Assembly (NCBI GenBank): GCA_900540005.1
Contig: UQEM01000086.1
Location: 1-10,321, forward strand
Source: an uncultured Ruminococcus sp.
GTDB taxonomy: Bacteria > Bacillota > Clostridia > Oscillospirales > Ruminococcaceae
DNA: 10,321 nt
Direction: 5' to 3'
Below, piece by piece: positions 1 to 5,433 of the stretch (position 1 is the stretch's first letter; each line of letters begins with the position of its first letter). The translations under genes were made by a program, and so were the position numbers. The notes under the pieces are model-generated. The model saw only the letters and a list, made by a program, of their open reading frames with translations, did not search any database and was not told where the DNA came from.

Positions 1-30
1 TCGGCAGCGTCAGATGTGTATAAGAGACAG
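1..30 (+). other. Illumina Nextera Read-1 adapter (synthetic)
   Basis: Bases 1-11 match the end of the Nextera Read-1 adapter, and bases 12-30 are the 19-bp Tn5 mosaic end (AGATGTGTATAAGAGACAG). This is library-preparation sequence, not genome. Reading frames that start inside it (with peptides such as MYKRQ or MCIRDS) are artefacts. Genomic sequence starts at base 31. Confidence 0.98.
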
Positions 31-399
31 CTTATGGAGCACTTCAAGTCAGAAAAGTGGGCTGAACTTTCAGAGAGCTGCCTTGGCTGCGGTACCTGCA
101 CATTTGTGTGCCCGACCTGTCAGTGCTATGATATCAAGGACTTTGATACAGGTCACGGAATCAAGCGTTTCCGCTGCTGGGATTCATGTATGTATTCAGA
201 TTTTACAAAAATGGCTCACGGCAATCCGAGACTTACTCAGCTTGAGCGTTTCCGTCAGAGATTCATGCACAAGCTCGTATATTTCCCCGCAAACAACAAC
301 GGCGAATTCGGCTGCGTAGGCTGCGGAAGATGTCTTTCCAAGTGCCCTATTTCCATGAATATCGTCAAGGTAATGAAAGCATTGGAGGTTAAGGAATGA
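31..399 (+). CDS. 4Fe-4S dicluster electron-transfer subunit, HydB/AsrA/FlxB-like (5'-truncated)
   Basis: The last 122 residues of an iron-sulfur protein; the 5' end is lost at the adapter junction, so any ATG at the left edge is not a proven start. Two ferredoxin-type motifs are visible: CLGCGTC with FVCP (Cys 17, 20, 23, 27 of the fragment) and CVGCGRC with SKCP (Cys 95, 98, 101, 105). Further Cys lie at 30, 32, 49 and 53, the last two in a CWDSCMYSDF segment followed by an Arg/Phe-rich stretch. This layout is typical of the C-terminal half of beta subunits of soluble hydrogenases, anaerobic sulfite reductase subunit A and FlxB-type proteins, usually about 340 residues long. Such proteins carry electrons between an NAD(P)H-oxidising partner and a catalytic subunit. 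The stop overlaps the next start (ATGA), implying translational coupling. Substrate specificity cannot be read from this fragment. Confidence 0.85.
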   Translation, partial: LMEHFKSEKWAELSESCLGCGTCTFVCPTCQCYDIKDFDTGHGIKRFRCWDSCMYSDFTKMAHGNPRLTQLERFRQRFMHKLVYFPANNNGEFGCVGCGRCLSKCPISMNIVKVMKALEVKE

Positions 400-1226
400 A
401 CAGTACAGAAACATTGATTCCTCACGTCGGCGTAGTTACCGATATCAGACAGGATACTCCTGATGTAAAGACATTCAGAGTAGTTTCGCCCGAAGGTGGA
501 AAAGTATTTGAGCATATGCCCGGTCAATGTGCTATGCTTTCGATTCCCGGAGTAGGCGAGGGTATGTTCTCTATCACATCCTCACCTACAAATAAGGAAT
601 TCATGGAATTCAGCATCAAAAAGTGCGGCTGCCTCACGACATGGCTCCATGCTATGGATGTAGGACAGATGATCACTATCAGAGGACCTTACGGAAACAA
701 TTTCCCCGTTGAGACTGACCTCAAGGGCAAGGATCTTCTTTTCATCGCCGGCGGTATCGGACTTGCTCCGCTCCGTTCGGTAATCAACTATGTTCGTGAT
801 AAGCGTGAGAACTATGGTAGCATTCAGGTCATTTACGGTTCACGTTCAAAGGACGATCTCGTTGACTATCAGGAGATTCTCGATGAGTGGATGGCTGATG
901 ATGGTGTTGAAGTTAACCTCACAATTGATAACCCACAGGAGGGTTGGGACGGTCATGTCGGATTCGTTCCTAACTATGTAAAGGAGCTCGCTCCCTCAAC
1001 GAACAAAACTGTTCTTGTCTGCGGACCTCCTATAATGATTAAGTTCACTCTTGCCGGTCTTAAAGAGATCGGTTTCACCGAGACTCAGGTTTACACTACA
1101 ATGGAGCTTCGTATGAAGTGCGCTGTAGGTAAATGCGGAAGATGCAATATAGGAAACAAGTATGTCTGCAAGGATGGTCCTGTTTTCCGCTTTGACCAGC
1201 TCGGCGAGCTGCCCGATGAATATTAA
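396..1226 (+). CDS. FAD/NAD(P)-binding 2Fe-2S reductase subunit (HydG/AsrB/FlxA-like)
   Basis: A 276-residue protein of the ferredoxin-NADP reductase superfamily. Residues about 8-108 form the FAD-binding barrel, with the flavin motif FSITSSP (58-64) and RGPYG (96-100). Residues about 112-235 form the NAD(P)-binding domain, with AGGIGLAPL (118-126), YGSR (147-150) and CGPP (209-212). The C-terminus binds a 2Fe-2S cluster through Cys242, 247, 250 and 258. Known relatives are the gamma subunit of soluble hydrogenases, anaerobic sulfite reductase subunit B and FlxA; all exchange electrons between NAD(P)H and an adjacent dicluster subunit. Here it overlaps such a subunit by 4 bases, with GGAGG at 384-388 before the ATG. 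It is followed by fumarate reductase-type genes, so I infer it feeds NAD(P)H electrons to them. NADH versus NADPH preference cannot be decided by eye. Confidence 0.88.
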   Translation: MNSTETLIPHVGVVTDIRQDTPDVKTFRVVSPEGGKVFEHMPGQCAMLSIPGVGEGMFSITSSPTNKEFMEFSIKKCGCLTTWLHAMDVGQMITIRGPYGNNFPVETDLKGKDLLFIAGGIGLAPLRSVINYVRDKRENYGSIQVIYGSRSKDDLVDYQEILDEWMADDGVEVNLTIDNPQEGWDGHVGFVPNYVKELAPSTNKTVLVCGPPIMIKFTLAGLKEIGFTETQVYTTMELRMKCAVGKCGRCNIGNKYVCKDGPVFRFDQLGELPDEY

Positions 1227-1231
1227 GGAGG
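1225..1231 (+). promoter_or_regulatory. Ribosome binding site fixing the start of the iron-sulfur subunit
   Basis: AAGGAGG overlaps the stop codon of the reductase subunit gene and lies 11 bases before the ATG at 1243. The open frame reaches back to an ATG at 1162, but that one is inside the previous gene and would add 27 unrelated residues. The start at 1243 is therefore preferred. Confidence 0.85.
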
Positions 1232-1242
1232 AAATTAAAAGC

Positions 1243-1926
1243 ATGGCTAATTTAGTTAATGTTTATCTTTTCGGCAAAAAGTACGAAGTGCCGGAAGGAC
1301 TTACTATAATGACAGCAATGGAATATGCAGGCTATGAACTCGTAAGAGGCTGTGGCTGCCGTAATGGTTTCTGCGGTGCCTGTGCAACAATTTACCGTAT
1401 AAAGGGACAGGTAGAGCTTCACGGATGTCTTGCCTGCCAGACAGAGGTTCAGGAGGGAATGTATGTTGCTACCCTTCCTTTCTTCCCCCTTGAAAAGAGG
1501 ATCTACGACATCAATGAGATAAAGCCCGACCAGCAGGTTATGATGCAGCTTTATCCCGAGATCTATAGCTGTATCGGCTGTAATGCCTGTACAAAGGCTT
1601 GTACTCAGGAACTCAACGTTATGCAGTATATTGCATACGCTCAGAGAGGTGAGTATGAGAAGTGTGCTGAGGAGAGCTTTGACTGCGTAATGTGTGGAGT
1701 CTGCTCTTCAAGATGTCCTGCAGGTATCTCACATCCTCAGGTTGCAATGCTCGCAAGACGTCTCAACGGCAAGTATATTGCTCCGGAATGTGGTCATCTT
1801 AATGACAGAGTAAGCGAGATCAATGAAGGCATATTCGATAAGCAGATGGCTGAGCTTATGGCTAAGTCAGTTGACTCTGTTCAGGAGCTTAAGGATATGT
1901 ACAATAACCGCGAGATTGAAAAGTAA
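1243..1926 (+). CDS. Fumarate reductase/succinate dehydrogenase-type iron-sulfur subunit
   Basis: A 227-residue protein with the two-part layout of FrdB/SdhB. The N-terminal half is a plant-type 2Fe-2S ferredoxin fold with Cys39, 44 and 47 (CRNGFCGAC) and Cys65 (in LAC). The C-terminal half is a dicluster ferredoxin domain with Cys110, 113, 116, 120 and Cys148, 151, 154, 158. In classical FrdB the last motif is C-x5-C-x3-CP and binds a 3Fe-4S cluster. Here Cys151 fills the middle, giving C-x2-C-x2-C-x3-CP, which predicts a 4Fe-4S cluster instead. Extra Cys sit at 37, 62, 141 and 183. It should wire the reductase subunits to the flavoprotein that follows 13 bases later. No membrane anchor subunit is encoded nearby, consistent with a soluble complex. 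The gene symbol is left empty because this is a divergent relative rather than clear FrdB. Confidence 0.88.
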   Translation: MANLVNVYLFGKKYEVPEGLTIMTAMEYAGYELVRGCGCRNGFCGACATIYRIKGQVELHGCLACQTEVQEGMYVATLPFFPLEKRIYDINEIKPDQQVMMQLYPEIYSCIGCNACTKACTQELNVMQYIAYAQRGEYEKCAEESFDCVMCGVCSSRCPAGISHPQVAMLARRLNGKYIAPECGHLNDRVSEINEGIFDKQMAELMAKSVDSVQELKDMYNNREIEK

Positions 1927-1930
1927 GGAG
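1925..1930 (+). promoter_or_regulatory. Ribosome binding site fixing the start of the flavoprotein
   Basis: AAGGAG overlaps the stop codon of the preceding gene and stands 9 bases before the ATG at 1940. An upstream in-frame ATG at 1823 lies inside the preceding gene and has no comparable site, so 1940 is taken as the true start. Confidence 0.85.
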
Positions 1931-1939
1931 TGGAGCACG

Positions 1940-3544
1940 ATGTATAAAATTGACAGATTCAACGAACTTGCAAAAGTAGTTGCTGCAAAGAGAGCTGAAA
2001 ATGCTCCTATGGAACCCAGAAGAATGACTGCTGACGAGAAGGACGCTCTTCTTGCTGAATTCCACCCCGACTATAAGCAGGGCGAATTTACTGTTCTTGA
2101 AGTTGGTTCAAATAAGGGCGAAAAGGTTCCTACACAGCTTGCTGCTCTGCTTCAGGCACACAGCAGAATTAACCCTGACAAGGTTGACCTTTCAAAGCCG
2201 GACTATGAGACAGATGTTCTTATTATCGGTGGCGGCGGCGCAGGAGCTTCTGCTGCTATCGAGGCTGATAATGCTGGCGTTAAGGCTATGATCGTAACAA
2301 AGCTTCGTATCGGCGATGCTAATACAATGATGGCTGAGGGCGGTATTCAGGCTGCTGATAAGCCGAATGATTCTCCTGCCATCCACTATGTTGACGCTTT
2401 CGGCGGCGGTCACTTCGCAGCAAAGCCTGAACTGGTTGCAAAGCTCGTAACCAAGGCTCCTGAGTGCATTCAGTGGCTCAACAAACTCGGTGTAGAGTTT
2501 GATAAGGAAGCTGACGGCACAATGGTCACAACACACGGCGGCGGTACTTCAAGAAAGAGAATGCACGCTGCAAAGGACTACTCCGGTGCTGAGATAATGC
2601 GTACACTCCGTGATGAAGTAATCAACAGAGGTATTCCGGTAGTAGACTTTACTGCTGCTGTTGAAATCATTCTTGACAAGGACGGCAAGGCTGCAGGTGC
2701 AGTTCTCATGAACATGGAAACAAAGCAGCTTCTCGTAGCTCGTGCAAAGACAGTTATTCTTGCTACAGGCGGTGCAGGAAGACTCCACTATCAGGGATTC
2801 CCGACTTCAAATCACTACGGTGCAACTGCTGACGGACTTATACTTGGCTACAGAGCCGGAGCAAAGCTCCTTTATGCTGATACTCTCCAGTATCATCCAA
2901 CAGGTACAGCTTATCCTGAGCAGATTTTCGGTGCTCTCGTTACAGAGAAGGTTCGTTCTCTCGGAGCTAAGCTCGTAAACTGCGACGGTGAAGTATTCAT
3001 GCATCCTCTTGAGACAAGAGATGTTACAGCAGCTTCAATTATCCGTGAGTGCACGGCAAGAGGCAAGGGTATCAAAACAGATCAGGGCGTTGGCGTATGG
3101 CTCGACACTCCTATGATCGAGGTAAAGAACGGCGAAGGCACAATTGAAAAGCGTATTCCTGCAATGCTCAGAATGTTTGCTAAGTACGGAATCGATATCC
3201 GCAAGGAGCCTATCCTCGTTTATCCTACACTTCACTATCAGAACGGCGGACTTGACATCGACACTTACGGTGCAACCGGAGTAGAGAATCTTTACGCAGC
3301 AGGTGAGGTCGCAGGCGGTATCCACGGCAGAAACAGACTTATGGGTAACTCACTCCTTGATGTTATCGTATTCGGAAGAAATGCAGGTATCTATGCAGCT
3401 GCAAAGGCTAAAGAGACGGCTGTTCCTGAAGGACTTACTGTTGAGCATATTAAGAAGTTTGACAGCGAGCTTGCTTCTGCTGGTATTGAAACTGAGGTCG
3501 TATCACCTAAGCTTCTCCCAAGCTATGCAAGAAAAGATATGTAA
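1940..3544 (+). CDS. Fumarate reductase-type flavoprotein subunit, non-covalent FAD form
   Basis: A 534-residue FAD-binding protein of the fumarate reductase/succinate dehydrogenase/L-aspartate oxidase family. The dinucleotide fold begins at residue 92 (VLIIGGGGAGASAA). Residues expected to bind and protonate fumarate are present: His319 (QYHPTG), Thr335-Glu336, Arg360 (in ETRD), His432 (HYQNGG) and Arg466 (RNRLMGNSL). The late FAD motif LYAAGE is at 451-456. Asn128 (ANTMMAEGG) replaces the His that binds FAD covalently in membrane-bound enzymes. About 90 residues precede the FAD fold, far more than usual, and the usual C-terminal domain of roughly 100 residues is missing. Following an iron-sulfur subunit and an NAD(P)H module, it probably reduces fumarate to succinate in the cytoplasm. 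L-aspartate oxidase is less likely, since no nadA or nadC is adjacent and an iron-sulfur partner is. Another enoate substrate cannot be excluded. Confidence 0.87.
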   Translation: MYKIDRFNELAKVVAAKRAENAPMEPRRMTADEKDALLAEFHPDYKQGEFTVLEVGSNKGEKVPTQLAALLQAHSRINPDKVDLSKPDYETDVLIIGGGGAGASAAIEADNAGVKAMIVTKLRIGDANTMMAEGGIQAADKPNDSPAIHYVDAFGGGHFAAKPELVAKLVTKAPECIQWLNKLGVEFDKEADGTMVTTHGGGTSRKRMHAAKDYSGAEIMRTLRDEVINRGIPVVDFTAAVEIILDKDGKAAGAVLMNMETKQLLVARAKTVILATGGAGRLHYQGFPTSNHYGATADGLILGYRAGAKLLYADTLQYHPTGTAYPEQIFGALVTEKVRSLGAKLVNCDGEVFMHPLETRDVTAASIIRECTARGKGIKTDQGVGVWLDTPMIEVKNGEGTIEKRIPAMLRMFAKYGIDIRKEPILVYPTLHYQNGGLDIDTYGATGVENLYAAGEVAGGIHGRNRLMGNSLLDVIVFGRNAGIYAAAKAKETAVPEGLTVEHIKKFDSELASAGIETEVVSPKLLPSYARKDM

Positions 3545-3551
3545 AATTAAA

Positions 3552-3573
3552 TCGGGACGCTTCGGCGTCCCGA
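3552..3573 (+). terminator. Stable UUCG-loop hairpin, possible weak terminator or processing site
   Basis: A perfect 9-bp stem (TCGGGACGC paired with GCGTCCCGA) closes on a TTCG loop, just after the flavoprotein stop and before the permease. A C(UUCG)G tetraloop is unusually stable in RNA. Only AAAATTTA follows on the + strand rather than a T run, so termination would be partial at best. It could instead protect or separate the upstream mRNA. Confidence 0.65.
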
Positions 3574-3601
3574 AAATTTAGTACGAAAAGGAAAATGAAG
3601 A

Positions 3602-4807
3602 ATGGATTTTTTTGGCGGATATCTCACAATACATGGCGTATCCTTCCTTATGATCTCTGTAATTGCAATTGCGGCACTCGGATATGTGCTTGGCAGAATT
3701 ACAATTAAGGGGATTTCTCTCGGCACAGCAGGCGTTTTTATTGTAGCTCTCGTTTACGGTTGTTTCTTTCACGAAACTCTCTCAGAAGAAATTAATGTAG
3801 ACTTTGTTTCAAGTGCACTTAAAATCGTAGATAATCTCGGACTTATACTTTTTGTAACTGCTGTAGGTTTTATAGCAGGTCCGAGCTTTTTCGGAAACTT
3901 CAAGAAGAATTTTAAGTCATATGTTCTCCTTGCAATTATTATTATTTTCAGCGGCGGACTTGCCTGCGCAGCCTGCATAATGATCGGCAGAAACTTTACA
4001 AGCCTTGACAGCGGCGAATTTACTGCTCTCATGACAGGTATTCTTTCTGGAGCACTTACCAGTACCCCCGGCTTCTCTGCTGCAAAGGACGCAGCGAGCC
4101 AGTACGAAAGTGCAGTATCTGTAGGTTACGGTATCGCTTATATTTTCGGTGTACTCGGTGTCGTACTCTTTGTACAGCTTGTTCCTAAGATAATGAAAGC
4201 TGATATGAGCAAGGAAAGGGAACTCCTTAATGACGGCAGTGATACAAAGAAGAAGAGTAACAAGGACTTAAAGCTTATAGAAATGGATGAATTCGGTATT
4301 ATGCCGTTTGCTCTTGCAGCAGTTATAGGAATAATAGTTGGTTCGTTTAAGTTTGGCAATTTCTCACTCTCAACCACAGGCGGCTGCCTGTTTACTTCAC
4401 TTATTTTCGGGCATTTTGCTCATTTTGGCAAAGTTGACGTTACTCCTAAGGATTCCACACTCAAGGTTTTCCGCGAACTCGGACTTATGCTCTTCCTTAT
4501 CGGCGCAGGTGTTGCCGGCGGCGCTAAGTTTGCAGAGTACTTCGAGGCAGTTTACTTTCTCTACGGAATGATAATGACGATCGTTCCTATGATCCTTGGA
4601 TTCCTGTTCGCGAAATATGTTCTCAAGCTCAGCTTGCTCAACAACCTTGGTTCGCTTACAGGTGGTATGACATCAACTCCTGCACTCGGAACGCTTATCA
4701 GTACAGCAGGAACTGAGAAAGTAGCTGCTGCTTATGCTTCAACTTATCCTGTAGCACTCATCTCAGTCGTTATAGTTTCGCAATTACTATTGATCATATT
4801 CAAATAA
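3602..4807 (+). CDS. AspT/YidE-family permease, short form (possible dicarboxylate exchanger or succinate exporter)
   Basis: A 401-residue polytopic membrane protein made of two homologous halves. The matching signature segments are GILSGALTSTPGF (146-158) and GSLTGGMTSTPAL (350-362), each followed by a hydrophobic helix (about 176-194 and 379-399). This is the pattern of the aspartate:alanine exchanger family, which includes AspT, YidE/YbjL and the Corynebacterium succinate exporter SucE. Those proteins are about 540-560 residues long with two cytoplasmic TrkA-C domains between the halves. Here only a short charged linker (about 199-229, Lys-rich) remains. AAAGGA at 3587-3592 precedes the ATG. 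It lies 57 bases after the fumarate reductase-type genes in the same direction, separated by a hairpin, and ends at a strong terminator. Export of succinate or exchange of C4-dicarboxylates is an inference from family and context. Confidence 0.8.
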   Translation: MDFFGGYLTIHGVSFLMISVIAIAALGYVLGRITIKGISLGTAGVFIVALVYGCFFHETLSEEINVDFVSSALKIVDNLGLILFVTAVGFIAGPSFFGNFKKNFKSYVLLAIIIIFSGGLACAACIMIGRNFTSLDSGEFTALMTGILSGALTSTPGFSAAKDAASQYESAVSVGYGIAYIFGVLGVVLFVQLVPKIMKADMSKERELLNDGSDTKKKSNKDLKLIEMDEFGIMPFALAAVIGIIVGSFKFGNFSLSTTGGCLFTSLIFGHFAHFGKVDVTPKDSTLKVFRELGLMLFLIGAGVAGGAKFAEYFEAVYFLYGMIMTIVPMILGFLFAKYVLKLSLLNNLGSLTGGMTSTPALGTLISTAGTEKVAAAYASTYPVALISVVIVSQLLLIIFK

Positions 4808-4811
4808 ATGA

Positions 4812-4850
4812 TAAAAATAAAACCGCAGTCTAACTGCGGTTTTATTTTTA
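4812..4850. terminator. Bidirectional intrinsic terminator
   Basis: A perfect 17-bp inverted repeat with a 5-base loop (TCTAA, 4829-4833). The G+C core CCGCAG/CTGCGG is flanked by A-rich sequence on the left and a T-rich run on the right (TTTTATTTTT), so both strands present a hairpin followed by U's. It sits between two convergent genes, the permease ending at 4807 and the HdeD-like gene ending at 4854, and can serve both. Confidence 0.93.
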
Positions 4851-4853
4851 CTG

Positions 4854-5423
4854 TTATTTTAAGTGCTTAGTGTCATCTACCGTTGTTCCGCTGACATCTA
4901 TTATATCAGGGCGGCTTTTATCATTTCTCTGCTTTATCGCATAGGCAACATAGAAGTTGAACGCAGCCATTCCGAGCATTATAACGCCAATGACTATTCT
5001 TATAAAGGTGCTGACTTTGAACGGATTAAAGATGCAGAACAGTGCCAGAACAATAAGCAGAACGGCAAAAACAAAATTCTGAGTCTTTTTATCAGGCAGC
5101 GTCTTATTGCTGAATCCGTCGATCAATCGCATTATACCCATTATTGCGAATATGATACCGGCAATTACGGGAATATTTACCATAATTATACGCGGCAGAT
5201 AAATAATAAATAAACCCGCTGCGACACCTATAATAGCGCTCACAAACATAAATCCCGTATCATCTCCGAGTGAAGCAAGGAAAGATATTATGCTCGCGGC
5301 AATAATAATGCCGCCGATGATATAAAAGATCCAGCTTATAACTCCCGGAAAGAATGCAATCAAAAGACCGCAAAGTGTAAGGGTTATGCCCTTCATGATG
5401 TAATTAAAGTTACTGATTTTCAT
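4854..5423 (-). CDS. HdeD/DUF308-family integral membrane protein
   Basis: A 189-residue, very hydrophobic protein with six likely membrane helices (about 8-28, 31-50, 57-76, 81-101, 115-132 and 138-162), then a short charged tail rich in Asp and Lys. Size, helix number and the repeated helix pairs rich in Gly, Ile and Ala fit the HdeD family, named after an E. coli acid-resistance membrane protein. The molecular function of the family is not established. GGAGG lies 7-11 bases upstream of the ATG and touches the stop codon of the transglutaminase gene, 10 bases away, so it is probably the last gene of that operon. It ends at the bidirectional terminator. Confidence 0.8.
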   Translation of the reverse strand: MKISNFNYIMKGITLTLCGLLIAFFPGVISWIFYIIGGIIIAASIISFLASLGDDTGFMFVSAIIGVAAGLFIIYLPRIIMVNIPVIAGIIFAIMGIMRLIDGFSNKTLPDKKTQNFVFAVLLIVLALFCIFNPFKVSTFIRIVIGVIMLGMAAFNFYVAYAIKQRNDKSRPDIIDVSGTTVDDTKHLK

Positions 5424-5433
5424 AAAATTCCTC

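Noticed and set aside
14..319. A 101-residue open frame starting MCIRDS at the left edge
   Set aside because: It starts in the adapter and runs out of frame through the Cys-rich coding region of the iron-sulfur protein, so it is an artefact.
31..1226. Anaerobic sulfite reductase AsrA-AsrB
   Set aside because: The two subunits resemble AsrA and AsrB, but no siroheme subunit AsrC follows; fumarate reductase-type genes follow instead. The same pair of modules occurs in several other complexes.
31..1226. Beta and gamma subunits of a soluble [NiFe] hydrogenase
   Set aside because: No hydrogenase large or small subunit is present in the window. It cannot be fully excluded, because the upstream sequence is missing.
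1940..3544. L-aspartate oxidase (NadB)
   Set aside because: It shares non-covalent FAD and several active-site residues, but the gene is coupled to an FrdB-like iron-sulfur subunit and has no nadA or nadC neighbour. The N-terminal extension and lost C-terminal domain are also atypical.
4863..5213. A 116-residue + strand open frame opposite the HdeD-like gene
   Set aside because: It has no ribosome site, lies wholly antisense to a well-supported membrane protein gene, and its composition is that expected of a reversed hydrophobic gene.
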